From Vanilla planifolia (Eukaryota > Streptophyta > Magnoliopsida > Asparagales > Orchidaceae): a DNA stretch of 64,000 nt. The notes below the pieces were generated by a model. That model did no database searches and was not told the DNA's origin. It saw only the letters and a program-made list of their open reading frames with translations. Position numbers and translations under genes: made by a program. The stretch covers positions 1,971,271-2,035,270 of the forward strand of contig JAIUJO010000084.1 in NCBI GenBank assembly GCA_023846275.1, given 5' to 3'. This document shows positions 1-17,200 of this stretch, one piece after another; position 1 is the first letter of the stretch; each line of letters opens with the position of its first letter.

Positions 1-1952
1 TGAACACACACACACATACTTATGCAAGTGGATATGTGGATGCAACCATGTATTCACTTGCACACAAACTCACATGAGCACTCATGCACACACACATACC
101 AACGTACACACACAAGCATGCACAGACATGCACATGCACAAACACAAGTACATGCACACATCTGTGAACACATGTATGAAAGTACACACATGCATGCGTA
201 AACACACATGCTTGCATCAGGACACGTAGATGTGTAGGTAAGTGCACACACAGGTGCATACACAAATTCACACGCACGCTAAAAAACAGACATGCAAACA
301 CTTGCACACAAGCATGCACAAATGCATGTGCACACAAATGTAGACACACATAGACAATCACGAAGCTACATATGCACACACACAAAAAGCTACAAACATC
401 TACTCACAGTAACACACACATGCTTTCATGTGCACTTATACAGGCACACACACGAACATGCACACAAACACAAATGCATGCATACATAGTCAGGTTTACC
501 AAAATATGCACACACACATTTATACACACATATACCTAAACACATACATAGGCAAACACACACAACACATGCACACAAACACACATGCAAACCCACACAC
601 TCATACATAGGGATAACCATATGAACATGCATGACAATAAACACATGAAAACATATAAACATGCATGCACATAATAATACACACACATAGTACAAAAACA
701 AACACATAGACACACTCATGAGATCACACACACATGCACAAAAGCAAACACATGCAATCACACACACAAGCACTCATACACACGCACAAATGCTTACTCA
801 CTTGCACGAGAGTGCACACAAGCATGCTTACTCGCACACATAGAAACACATACACACATATACTAACACACAGAAACACACACATGCGAGTATGAATGCA
901 CATTATGCACACATAATTTGACATGCACAAACACAACCACATTGTCATGCACAAACACATGCACACAAAAGTACACACCCATGCACATATAGACACACAC
1001 ACACACACATGCAAACACATACATGCACACACAAACCTACACACACATACATGCATGCACACACACAAACACACTTACATACACACACACCCAAATGCAT
1101 CACACACATACCCACACACACACATAAAACATATTCACATGGCTAGACACACAAAACTGCACATACACATGAAAACACACGAAATTCATGCACACTTGTA
1201 GGCACCAACATGCACACACAATTAGACACACACACATGCATGCACATGTACACAAGCTTAGACATACGCACAAAATAACAAACACATGCACATTAAGGCA
1301 CTCATTTGCACATAAAAACACACATACACATATGCACATGCACGTGTATTCACATGCACGCACATTTTCACATAAACACATAGGTACATAGACATGCACA
1401 CAAGACGCACACACACATACATATGCAAAACTCACACCTATGCACACACATGCATGCACATGCATACACAAACATGCACATACACACATACGAACACTCG
1501 TACATAGCAAACAAAGTATACTAACACACGAACACACCCATATGCATGGATACACACAAAAACACACACATGCACACATACACATGTGCACACACTCATG
1601 AACCTACAGGCACACAAAAATGTGTGTGCACATGCATAAACAATGCACATACTCACAAGCTTGCAAACTTGCATAGTGTGTGCACATGACCACATGCACA
1701 CATCCACACATGTACACACAAAAGAACACATCCACACAAAGCTACATAGAAATACAAGCACACATATGCACATGTAGACACATGCATACACATGCACATG
1801 CTCGCACAATGGCTCATAGACATCCATATAGATGCACACACATATCCACAATGATATGCACATGCATGAACACACATATATGCACATGAATGTAAATATA
1901 CACATGCACACAAATGCACACACACATGCACACACATGCACATAGAGATGCG

Positions 1953-1953
1953 C

Positions 1954-1984
<31 letters not shown>

Positions 1985-1992
1985 TATACACA
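1953..1992 (+). repeat. (ACATAC)n hexamer run
   Basis: A near-perfect run of the hexamer ACATAC, about six units, ends in a CATATACAC variant. It is one of the few places where the hexamer basis of the block is still regular. Confidence 0.8.
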
Positions 1993-1994
1993 CA

Positions 1995-2720
1995 CACATA
2001 TGCACGTAGAAAGACACACTTACACTTGCAAAAGTGCATGTAGACAAATGCATGCATAAACACACATGTGCACATGAGTGCATACACAAACATAAAAACA
2101 TGTGTGCATACACACATGCAAAAATACACATGCATACACACACAAACAAATGTCTGCTCACACACACACATGCATTCACAAGAAAACACATGCACATGCC
2201 CATGCACCCCAACATGCACAAAAACATGTACAAACACACATGCAAGCTCCAATGTGCATGCACACACACATGCGCACACAAATGCACATATGCACACATT
2301 CATGCACTCACAAACACATGCACACACTCTCACAAGCAGATGCATACACACATGAATACACACACATATACACTAATGCTTACACACATATGCATATAAA
2401 AAGACACACTTATCACAAACACACAAGCACACATGAATGCATACACAAACATAGAAACATGTGTGTATACACATATGCACAAATATAGATGCATACACAG
2501 ACACACTCAAACACATGCACACACACATACACACAAATGCATTCATACAAAAACACATGCACCCTCACATGACACACACACATGTACATACATGCATTCA
2601 TGTTCCAATGTGTACACACACATGCACACACATATGTATATAAGCACACATTCATGCATTCATAGACACATGCACACACTCACACAAGCACATGAATACA
2701 TGAAGAATACACACACATAC
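1995..2720 (+). repeat. Tandem pair of ~360-390 bp units in CA block
   Basis: Two diverged copies lie head to tail, about 1,995-2,384 and 2,385-2,720. Ordered landmarks shared by both are CACATATGCA followed by AAAGACACACTTA (about 1,995 and 2,385), ACAAACATA(A/G)AAACATGTGTG (about 2,087 and 2,446), a TGCATTCA(C/T)A(A/C)(G/A)A step, a TCCAATGTG step (2,249 and 2,606) and a CATTCATGCA(C/T)TCA step. Spacing is 359 bp at the CATGTGTG landmark and about 390 bp at the first one, so small indels separate them. A TTCCAATGT landmark also recurs near 17,068, which may be a further decayed copy. Confidence 0.7.
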
Positions 2721-4608
2721 ATACACACAAGAATACACACACACACATACATACATAGGTATGCACACAAACACTTGCACACTCACACACATACACATGC
2801 ATGCATACACACATCCACACAAAAATATACACAAGCACATGTAGCCACACAAATACACACACACAACATGCACACACATAGACTCATGCATGCACACACA
2901 TACACACATGTGCATGAATGCACACATATGTACAAACATTATACACACACCTATAAGCACAAACCGACACAAACTTGTACCTATATACACAAACATACAC
3001 AAACACACTCATATGCACAAACATGCATACACATCTACACACTTACACACACATGCACATGTACACACAAACACACTCGCACACACACACACACAAGCAT
3101 ACAAATACTCATACATAATAAAACACACACACATACACACGTAAGCACACATGCACACACAAACATATATACAAGTAACATACAAACATGCAGGCATACA
3201 ACATATGCACACATAGAGAAAAATGTATGCACACGCACATATGCACAAACACATGCATGCATATGCACAAGCAGCCACACATGCACATGCATAGGCATAG
3301 ACACACATACATGCACAAACACAAGCACATAGATATGCACATACATCCACACACACATGCACATAGTGATGCACATGCATGTACACACACAAACTAAATT
3401 GCATGCACAGACACTCCTACACACACAAGCACACACATACATAGACACATGCACACACACAGGCACACATGCACACATGCACATAGAAAGACACATGCAC
3501 AAACACACACATATGTAGATGCACATGTGCATACCTATGCACTCATGCATAAAAGCACTTGTGCTTGTTTACACACAATTAGAAACATGTGTGCACACAC
3601 ATACACTTGTATAAACATACACACACATGGATGCACCCACACACACATACACAAACACATGCATGCACACACAAACTCACACACAAAAACTCACATACAC
3701 AAAGATTGAAACACACACAAACACATGCACATATGAAGGCATGCACTCACAATATACACACCCCTATGTACATGCACACACACATGTGCATAAATGCATA
3801 TGAACATGCAAACACATATGCATGTACATGCATACATACATGTACACAGAAGCATATACACATGCACACACGCACACACACCTTCAACCAAACATGCATG
3901 TAGGCATAAACATACACACATGCACACAAAAATGCACATGCATTATATGCACAAACACACACACATAGACATGCTCACATACAAACACATGCACATGCAT
4001 ATGCACATGTATGCACTTTTACACACACTTTCACGCACTTGCAAGTGTACACACACACATGTAGATAAGAAAATACACACACCCACACACACTCATGTGC
4101 ACACACACACCTATGTGCTCATGGGCTCACACACATGTGCACATGCATACATATGCTCAAACATAAGGACATGCACGTGCATACACACAGCCATGCATAC
4201 ACACATGTTTGAACACACACATGCACACACCCACACAAGAGTACTGAAGAACACACAAATACACAAACACACAATATGTACACGCAAGCACATACACTTA
4301 TACCCATACACACATGCATGCATACACACACACTCTCTCTCTCACACACATGCATTAACAAGAACATGCATACATTGGCATTCATGAACATACACATGCA
4401 CACAAACACATGAACAAATACACACACACACACACATGAACATGCATAAACATACACAAACTTGCACACACACCCACATATGCAAATGTGCACACCTACG
4501 TAGACTCACACACACACACACAACCTTGCTCATAAATGAAAATATGCTGACATAGAACCCACACACTCATACACACATGAGCACACCCACATGCACCTAT
4601 ACACACAC

Positions 4609-4632
4609 ATGTGTTCATGTGTTCATGTGTTC
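4609..4632 (+). repeat. Three exact copies of an 8-mer (ATGTGTTC)
   Basis: ATGTGTTC occurs three times in a row without a mismatch. It is unusual here because the + strand is T/G-rich for this short stretch. Confidence 0.85.
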
Positions 4633-7289
4633 ATAAACACACACACACACCTACAAACATACAAACCAACACACACACACATTCACAAACAAAAACACAA
4701 GCATTCAAAAACAAACACACATGTACGTACACATACATACACAACCACACAAGAACACGTGTACACACTTGCACATAGATACACCCACACACACTGTACA
4801 TGCAAGTGTACACACACACATAGATAGGAACATGCACATGAACACACAAAAGCACATACACAAGTGCATGTGAACACGTAGTCAGACACACATACACATA
4901 GACCTATGCATGCACGTAGATTCACAACTCATACACATGCACACACATGCATGTGCACATATACACACATGCACACATAAGTTCACACAAATACACAAAA
5001 ATACACACACACATATGATCACATACATACACACAAAAACACATAGATAAACAGAAGCACAAGCACACACACACACATGAATGTAAAGACACAACCACAT
5101 GAATGCAAGCACACAGGCACACATGTATGCACATACACACACACACAAGCATTGACACTCATGTGCACACACACACAAGGACACACACCCACACACACAC
5201 CCAAACACAATCACCCACACACAATATCATGCACATATACACAAATGCACATCCACATTCACATGCACACACAAATACATACAAACAAAAATATGCACAC
5301 ACACATGGACATCCACAAGTACATGCATGCACACACATGCACATGCATAAGAAAACACATGGACATGCATACAAATTCACATGAACATACATACATGCAC
5401 ACATACATCCATTCACATGCACAAATGCACATATGCACAAACACACACATACATGCATCCATGTGCACACAAATACATTCACACATATGCATTGAAGCAC
5501 ACACACATATTTACATAAAATATATACACATGCTCACACTTGCACATACATAGACACAGATATATGCACTTGTTAAGGCACACCTACACCCACACACATG
5601 CTCAAATGCATATATAATACACACACAAACACATACACACACACACATGCATACACATGCACACATACACCAACATATAGGCCCACACATGCACACATAA
5701 TGACATGCACACACATTTACACCCACCTATATAGATGCCTACATGCATACACACACATGCATGCTTACAAGCATGCATGAATGCATTCACACATGAACAC
5801 ACCAATAAACACACACAAAACCTAATGAACACACATGTACGCACATAAACATAAAACCACACACACCTACACAAACACATGCACATCAACAACACACACC
5901 ATGTACACTGGCACACAAATACGCACAAACACATACATACAAACACACACCCATGCACACACATGTGCACACAAATGCATGCACACACACACAAAAACAT
6001 ACAAATGTAATTGCACTCATAAACAAATACACACGTACACACAAGCACACACTTGCATGCTCATACACACACATACACAAGCCCACACATACATGCGTAT
6101 GCATGCACATGTGCATACACTTACATGTGCACACCTACACACATGCACACACATGCACAAGCACGTGCATGCACATACATAGGCATGTGAGTAGGCACAC
6201 ACATATTGATGCATAGACAATCAAGCACACACAAATACACACACTTGTATGCACGTTAACAATTATACACATGCACACACGTAGGCACATACATGTAAAC
6301 AACCTACACACACATGCACACATACACAAGCACACCAACATACACACCTACACACACACACACAATGACAAACACAAAAATGCCTATACATACACACATA
6401 CACAACCAAACATGCACACACACTTACACGAGCACAGATGCATAGACACACTCACATGCTCATATAGGCATGCACATGCACACATATACTTATGGACAAA
6501 CACACATACATTCACACATGTACATGCATAGGCACATAATCACACTTTTACACAGGCACTTGCACACACATAATGCATAAGCACACTAATATATGCACAC
6601 ACACACACACGAACATAGACACACACACACATAAAAACACATGTACACACACATATACACACATGGACACACATGCTCACGTGCATACCCACATGCCCAC
6701 ATACACACACGTGCATGCACACATGAACAAAAATATGAATATGTACCCACAAACACACACACACAAGCATGTATATATGCAAACTCATACACATACAGGC
6801 ACACGCTTAAACATATAGACACACATTCACACACACACACATGAATAAGCACACAAACATTTGCACACATACACATGAAGACACACATGCATGCACACAT
6901 ATACACACACATAATCATCCACACACACTAATGCATGCACACATATACACAAACATGCTCACATAGACACACATGTATGAACACTAGCTCATAAAATTTG
7001 AATAAACACACTCACTAACATGCACATGTGTGCCCACAAACACACCATTGCACAAAAACACACATAGGCACATAAGAACACATGCACACACAAGAATATG
7101 TAAATACATGCACACATGCATGCACATACACATAGATGCATGCACATACACATGCACACATCGATGAGTACACATAAGCACAATCAAATACACACATGCA
7201 TGCACAAGTGTACCGACACATGACATCATGCACATGCGTACGCACCCACACAATCACACACATGTGCATGCATGCCCACACACACGATA

Positions 7290-8010
7290 ACACATACCTA
7301 TTCACAAAAACACACACATGTGCATATGCACTTACACACACATGCATGTGCTTGTTATACACATACATCAACACACACATATACTTGCACACACACACAC
7401 AACACCATGCACACAATCATATAGATATGCATGCATGAACTTGTATTAATGCACAAATGCATACACATGTACACAAAAACACAAACACATAGATGCATGC
7501 ACACAGCTTGACACACACATGAACACACATGAAATCACACCCAAGTGAACAAAATGCACCCATAAACACACATAAGCACGTATGCACACACATGCACACA
7601 TGAACACATGCACATATGTTCAAGTGCACATGCAAACACATAACAACAAACATCTATTCATATGAACACACACGTGCACATGCATTGACGCACATGCACA
7701 TGTGCTTGTTGTATGCATAAATGCACACAAACATACAAAAGCATGCACATATGCACAAGCATGCCCCCACACACACACAAATGCACACACACACACATAC
7801 ACAACCACGCACATGCATGCACACCCAAATGCTCACACATGCACACACATGCACACAAATACACACATTGACACATACACACATGAGTAGACAAACAACA
7901 CCCACATGCACACGTATGTAGATGAATGCACATAGCCTTACACACACACATGGACACACATGTAATCACACCCACATGAACACACATGCATCCATAAACA
8001 TACACAAGCT
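7290..8010 (+). repeat. Tandem pair of ~350-430 bp units in CA block
   Basis: Two diverged copies lie in tandem. Landmarks in order are AAC..CTATTCA followed by GAACACACACGTGCA-type sequence (about 7,290 and 7,645), GTGCTTGTT (7,349 and 7,702), and AGCTTGACAC or AGCCTTACAC (7,505 and 7,934) followed by CACATG(A/T)AATCACACCCA and TGCA(C/T)CCATAAACA. Spacing grows from 353 to 429 bp, so the second copy carries extra sequence. The same landmarks reappear in CA block 3 near 51.2-51.7 kb. Confidence 0.68.
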
Positions 8011-8255
8011 TGAACATACAAGCACACATGAACACGTGTGCATATGCACAAGCACATACATGCAAAGACACACACAAGTACACACCTAGACATAAACATG
8101 CACACATGCATCCACACAATCATGAGAACACATGCTGGAACACACACACGCATACACAAAGACATGCTCATGCACACATGCATAGACAACACACATGCTC
8201 ACACATACATAACACACACAAACTCAATCATGCATGCATTTACACATATGCACAT
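7420..8255 (+). repeat. Diverged long-range repeat, copy 1 (partner 51,150-51,950)
   Basis: This stretch matches 51,150-51,950 in the same order. Shared landmarks are AGCTTGACAC (7,505 and 51,249), AAGTGCACATGCA (about 7,621 and 51,343), GTGCT(T/A)GTTGTA (7,702 and about 51,436), CATGAGTAGACAAACAACA (7,882 and 51,575), an AGCCT(T/G)ACA step (7,934 and 51,621) and CATAGACAACACACA (8,181 and 51,840). The offset stays between about 43,744 and 43,659, which is expected for one duplicated segment with small indels rather than chance matches in a simple sequence. Confidence 0.7.
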
Positions 8256-11200
8256 GCACATACATAGACGTGCACATGTGCACACAAACACATGCATACA
8301 CACAAAAAAACACACACATGCACATAGATGTGCACAACCATTTTCAAACCCACATGCACAAACATGCTCACACACAATGCATGCAAACTACACACATGCA
8401 CACACCCACACTTGCACACACACACATACACATACAGATACACATGCTCACATATGTAGACACACACTCAAACACATATAAGCATACACACAATGAAATA
8501 TGCCACAAACACTTACACTCACACACACACACACACACCGATACATATTTATGCCCATAGAGATGCACACACAGAAACACACGAACACAAACATGTGTGC
8601 ACACACAAATAAAAATACAACCACACATACATAAACACACACATGCACACATAAACATAGTCACACATGCACATGAACATATGCACACAAACAAGAATGG
8701 ATGCACATACACATGCACATCACACAAATACATGACCACACATATAAGCATGCATACACATTCACATACACACATAGACACACATGCATATAGTCACAGA
8801 CACTCTTGCATGTATGCACAAACATGTTATACATGCCCACACATGCATCACAACTGACTCACACACATGTAGACATGCCCACATATAGTCACACATGCAC
8901 ACAGATGCACACACACACTTGCATCCATGCACACAAACACAGAGGAAAACACACATGGATAGCATACCAATGCACACACATGAGAATACATATGCTGACA
9001 TGTATACATAGATGCACATGCATATGCACACTGACATGCACATGCATTCTTACACACACATGCACACTCACACACATGTGCACACATGCATATAGATATG
9101 CCAAACAAACACACATGTGAAGACACGATGGTTCACACATGCACACACATGCAGATAAGCATACATGCACATATGCATGCATACACACGTATACACACAG
9201 ACATGTGGACAAGCACATGCACAAGCACACGTACATGTACATGCATTTGTGCTCACACACATAGGCACAAGCACCCACAACACATATTTTCATCCACTCA
9301 CATACATAAGTACATAGACACAAACAATCAATAATATATGCACATGCAAACACACTCACATGCCCACTCACACACCTATACACAAACATGTACATACACA
9401 CTCACATGCACACATAAACATATGCACACATATATTTGAACACACACAGATGCATGCAAACACATCATCTCACACACATGTGCATGAACAAAAATACACA
9501 AATGCACACATACACACATACACATAGGCAGACACCCATGCAAACATATGCATATGCATAAGCATACGAACACATGCTTGCACCCATGCATACACATGCA
9601 CACAAACACATGCACGAACACACACACAAACACACACAAACTCAATCACACGCATGCAAGCCTGTATATGAACACACAAACAAATGTACTTGAAGACACA
9701 TGCATGCACACACGAATGTACACAAGCACACATGTTCATAGGCTCACACAAGCACATGCACACACACTTACACACATTTGCATAGACATACACATGCAAG
9801 CAGGCACGCACACACACACACACACACGAGTATACACACACATGCTCACACACATAGATGCATAGATACACACACACTTAATACACTTAGACATAAACAA
9901 AACCATGCACCCATACACATGCACTTACCTGTACTCATGCACATGCACATGTACACAGACACATGTACAAATTTATACACACACACATTCAAACACTCAC
10001 CCATGCACACACCCAAACACACACACACACATTCAGATAAACATGCACTTGCACTTGCATGGACACACATATGGACACACTCACGTGCATAAGCAAACAC
10101 ATGTACACTCACACACACACAGATAAGGACATGAATGCTAGCACATACACACACAAGCACATACGCTTGCACATGCACACACTTTTGCAAGAATGTAGAG
10201 ACACCCACATGCTCACACACACACGAACAATCACACAACCACACACATACAACCACACACTCACAAAAACACACAGACACACACACGTGTATGCATACAC
10301 AAATGCATAAACACACACACACACAAAGAAGCACAAACACACACTCAAGTGCACTGATGCACACACACACACAATCATATACAGGCATATAAACATAGAC
10401 ATGAAAACATAAACAAGCATGCACACACACACATAGGGAAATACACATATACATAGACATAGACACGCACACATGCAAGAATACATGTACACATGCACAT
10501 AGATATGCAAAAATACCCACACAAACACATGCTTGTGCACACATGTAAACCAATGCACACATATACACATGCATAAACCAACACACAAACACGCACGCAC
10601 ACTGACATGCATGTAGATGCCAAACTTGCATACATAGACATCCCATGCACACTAACACATGCACACACATTCTTGCACAAATACACATACAACCACACAT
10701 GCACACACACATGCACATATGCACACATGTGCACATGCATACATGTGCATATGCACACAAATGCCACACAAACACGTTCACACACATGTGCATGCACACT
10801 TACACTCACACATGAACATGCAGACAAACACATGAACTCACACACGCAAGAAAACATATGCACCCGCACATGAACACAAACACAAACACATATGTATTAA
10901 TGTAGATACACATGCACATGCACATGGACACACACATACACACATATGCACATGCACACACATATGCAAACATGTATGCAAAAGCACGCATACAGACGTG
11001 TAGGTGCATTAGCCTGCAAACACAGACATACACACACATGAGCACACTCACATGTGCACATAAACACACAAGCACACATATATAAGCACACACATGCACA
11101 CACACACACACACACATATGTCATACACACACAAACATGCACAAGCACACATATACATGCACCTGCAAACATATACATGCACCTACACACATGTGTCCAT

Positions 11201-14200
11201 GTGCACTCACACATACACACACACACATATTAAGTCACATATACACACAAAAATAGCCACATGGTTGCTGACAGATTAACACATACACATGCTAATGCCC
11301 ACACACACACACATGTACATGCATGCAGACTCACACAAACGCACATATGCATCCATGTGCATACATACAACCGTCCACACACATCCACACACATTCTGTC
11401 AAACATGTTCACACACACATGCACTTGCACAAGCACACACACACACACAAACCCTCACCCATGAATACCTACACAAACAAATACACACACACGCGTGTGA
11501 GCACGCATATGCATATGTATGCACACACACAGACAATATCATGCATCCACACATAAATGCATGCAAGAACACACACACACTTATTCAAACACACGCACAT
11601 ATACACACACAAAGACAATGTAGGAACATACAAGTACATGCACAAGCACATACAAGCAAACAAACATACATGTGCACAATGACACATACATATATACATA
11701 TATACACACGTGTGCACACGTACCTACACACGCACACACAATCACACACATGAACAGACATGCACACACAACACACTCAGACACTTACATACACATATTT
11801 AGACCCACACATATGTACACACATACATACAAAGACACAAATACACATGTACACATGCTCACACACTTGCTCACACATGCACACAAAAGTAGATACACAA
11901 CACACACACTCACACTTGCATAGCTACACACAAATAGCTACACACACACATGCAACCAAACACATGAACCCACAAACACACAAACACACACACACTTGAA
12001 CACATGCACACATGCACAAGCCCACACACACATGCACACATGCACAGAAGCAATCACACGCATGCACACTATCACTCTAACTCTTACACACATAATCACA
12101 CAAAGTAGTACACAAACTCACACATGCATAATCTTGCACACACACACACACAAATATAGACACATGCAAGTAAGCTTGCACACAAGCACCAACACGCAAA
12201 TACACAAACATGCTCACACTCATACATGCACACATGCACACACACATGCACACACAACTTCTCACATAAACACAAATGCACACATAGACATACATGCAAA
12301 CACATGCATACGCACACACAAGAATGCACAAACACTCATGCCTGTGTGCACACCCATGTGTGTGTGAACATGCTTTCATAGCACAACCATACACAGAGGC
12401 GCACACACACACATACTTGCACATGCACACATGCATGCACACAAAAGCATGCACATAGATATACACTCACACATACACACACAACCATACACACACACAA
12501 ACAAACATGCAAAAAAACACATAAGCACACACCTGTACACACATGTTTGTATGCATGTGCACTCACACACACACACACATTCATACACATGCATACACAC
12601 ACCCACACGTTCCCATGCATATATAAACACATGCATACACATGCACACGTGCACCCAAGGACATGCATGCACCTGCACATTAGCACACATACACGTACCA
12701 ATGTACACATACAAAGACGCGTGTACACACATGTGCATGCACACATACACACTCACATGCACATGCACACATGTATGCACATACACACATTATGCACAAA
12801 TAAATAGACACACGCATGCACACACATGCACACCCACATTCATAGACATACATGCACACACATATCTACACAATAGAGCATACATACATTCACACACATA
12901 AGGCTATAGAAATGCACACATTTGTATATGCACATATGCACACACACACACACACACATGGACATGCAAAACAGATGCACCCACATTCATGTAAGCACAC
13001 AGGTGCACAAACACACAGTCACAAATACTCACAAATGTAATGTAATACAAACACACAAATAGTAATGCACATACACACACATAAACACATGCACATACAC
13101 ACACACATGCACATATGCAAAGATGCATACACACATGCACACAAACATGCACACAAATGCACACACACTCACACACACAAATACACACACATACACAACC
13201 ATGCACATGAGCTTTGGTGCATACACACACACATAAGAATATAGATACACACATACACAAGCATGCACACAAACATAGATGCACACATGTGCACCTGCAC
13301 ACACGTGCACATGCAAACCCATATGCAAATGTACATGCACAAATACATAAAAATGTAAGCACACATGGATATCCACATAGACACACAGATGTACATCAAC
13401 AATAACAAACACACAATCACACACACACATGTACATATAAGTAGAGAAATGCACATAAGAATGCATGCACATCAATAAAGCACACACACACAAACATAAA
13501 CATAAGCACACACGCATACATACACGTGTGTACACACACATGCACAGGCCCACACATGGTTGCACAGCATGCACGAACACACACATACATTTGTTCACAC
13601 ACACACATGCCAACAAACACCTAGATACACATACACAAAAGCATAAACACACATGCACACACACACGCACTCATGCGCACATCCACCCACTTGCACTTGT
13701 TGACATAGCTACACTTTCATGCATAAATACATCCTCACATGCATGCATCCATGAACACACACTAACACATATAGGACACAAACCACACACATGACAATGC
13801 ATTCATATAAACACACCCAATTATGCAGACATATTCACACACACATGCATAAAACATGCATAAAACACATGCATGACACACACACATATGCACATGGTCA
13901 AACATGCACAAATGCACATGCAAACACATTGACACACATGCATGCACACACATAACCACTCACATGTAGGTACACAAATATGCAAACATGCTCTCACACA
14001 CGAGTACTTGTGCATGCAAATAAACAAACATACACAAGCACATGCACGTGCATGCACACCCAAGCACACAAATGCACACATATAGATACACAATTATGCA
14101 AACATGTACACACACATGTACAAGCATAAAACATGAACACACACAAACATGCATGCACATGCACACACAAACACATGCACACACCCACATAGACTCATGT

Positions 14201-17200
14201 ACACACCCACATGCACACACATCCATGCACACATAGAACAAACACACACACAAGCACTTACTTGCACACAAACATACAAACATAAACACATGCATAAGAA
14301 CATACCCACGTGCATGCACATGCCCACAAACAAACATGCACAAACACCAACCTACACACACACAACATGCACACTCATGCTTACACACTGGCATGACACA
14401 AGAACTCAAAACAAAACAACACACACATGCACACATACATAGACATACACACACATGTGCACACAAAAACACAAGCACATAGACTCATACACAAAACTGC
14501 CTCCTCCCTGGAAAAAATGCAAACACACACATGCACATTCACACACACATACATGAACATATGCATACATATCACACATGTACAAACAAACATACACACT
14601 TGCACAAATGCACACACATTGACACACACATGCATACAGGCACAAACACAGATACACATACAACACGCATGCACTCATTCACTTTCTTGTGTTTGGATAC
14701 ATGGGCAAACACATATGTGCACACACACATAGATACACATGCACACATAGACACATGTAGATGCATGCACAAATGCATTTACACACATATATATAAGCAT
14801 GCAAACACACACAAAAATGCATACACACACATATACAGACACACATGCACACAAAGATTCCCAAACTTATAATCACAAAAACATGAATGCATACACACAT
14901 GCATGCACATGTCCACAATCATGCACATGCCCACATGCATGCATATGTCCACATGCATGCACAAGTCTACACACATAGATACATATAGATAAACACATAC
15001 ATGCATAAAGACACGTGTACAAACATATACACACAAATATGATCACAAATGCACTCACATATATGCACACACATAAAGACATGTATGCATGCATGTATAT
15101 AAGCACACACCCACACACACACATACACACATGTATATGCACACACATGCACACAAACACATACACATAAAGTATCCACACATAAACACGAACATATAAG
15201 CATGCACACACACACACATGCACACACACAAACATGTTTGCACTCATAGATGCACACACACATACATGCACAAACATAAATATAAAAGATGTGCACACAC
15301 ACACACATTATCATTGACACTAATGCACATGCATATGCAAATGCAAACATAGGCACATGCACACATGCACGCAAATACACACAGATGCATATAAAGAAAT
15401 ACATGTTCATATAAGCATGCAAATGAAGACACATACTCGCACACGTACACACCCACAGAAAGGTATGCAAACATACATGCAACCATGCATAAAGGCACAA
15501 GCACACAAACATGCACACTTATGCACACACATATAAACACGTGCACCCACGTACACACAAGCACATACGTAGGTGTACCTTTCGAACACAAAGACTTTCA
15601 CATGCACACTCATGCATATGCATGCACACACTCACATGCACACACAAGGAAAAACATACACACATACACAAATGCACATATACTCAGAGGTATATGAATA
15701 AGCACATGCATGAACACATACACGCACACTGACTCAAATGCATGCACACATATGCAAGTATGCTCACATGCATAGGCAAAAACACACACATAGACATGCA
15801 CATGCATTCACACCCACACATACACACTTGCACCAACACACACATTCACCAACAAACACAAGCAAACAAGTATATACATAGATACACACATACATTATAG
15901 CACACACAAATGCACGTGCATACACACACAAACACTTAAGCACAAGTGCACCTGAATGTGCATATGCTTGCACATGCACACATACACACATGCATAGGCA
16001 CGTTTGCACAAATGAACAAAACACATGAATGCGTGCACATGCATACACATGTGCATGTACACACATATGTACATAGGCACTATGACATACGAACACACCA
16101 ATACACATAAGCAAATGTAATAACACAAAGACAAACACACAAAAAAACACATGCCCATATACATCTATATAAAAATATGTGCACACACATGCACATGCAT
16201 ATCTGCATTAAAATATAGGCACACACATGCACAAGCACATAGACTCGTGTAAAAACCCATACACATTCATGTATACACAAACATACACATGCACACACAT
16301 AGATACACACATGGATGCTAGCACTCATACACACATGCTCACATAAACTGGCACACATTAAGACACAAATGTACATAGACATGGACATGCACATATACTT
16401 ACACAAAGGCACATACACATGCCCATACACTTACACTTGCACTCACATGCACACATGCATGTACACATAGAACTACATGTAGACACATATGTATGCATAC
16501 ACACATATACACATGCAAACATATGCACAAAATCACTCATGCACAAATAAGAACACATGTGCACACACACAAAAATGAACGTGCACACACTCACTTTCAC
16601 ATACACATGCATGTACAAACACACACATAAAAACATGCAAATATACACACATGCACACATATACAGAACACATGAAAATATATAATCAAGCATAAGCACA
16701 CACACATGCACCAACATACTCATGCAAGCTTGCATGAACAAACACATTTTAACACAAACATGCACACACACTTAGACAAGCACCTGAATAATCAGAAGCA
16801 TATGTAGACACATACGTAGACATACACATAAACACACACACACACATGTGCATCAGTAGACACACACAAATAAAAACACAAACATGCACATAAACAAATG
16901 GGCATGTGTGCAAACACACAAAAAAAAATGTAAATATACACACATGTACACACATACACATACACATAAGCACACATGCACACACACACACACACACATG
17001 TAAGCACACATGCATAATTCCACTTGCACATACACAAAAACACGCACACATGCACCCACACATAATGTTCCAATGTACACACACATATGCATGCACACAC
17101 ACTCAAGCATGCAATCACATGAACATAATCATAAAAACATGCATCCACATACACACAAGTTCACATGTACACAAAAAAACACACACACAAGCATGCATAC

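Noticed and set aside
2433-3332. 299-codon Thr/His-rich open frame on +
   Set aside because: It looks like a His-rich protein, but it is the ACAC/CACA reading of the repeat and is interrupted wherever the repeat drifts.
9846-10799. 317-codon open frame on minus
   Set aside because: Same composition effect. Many such overlapping frames occur in all CA blocks on both strands.
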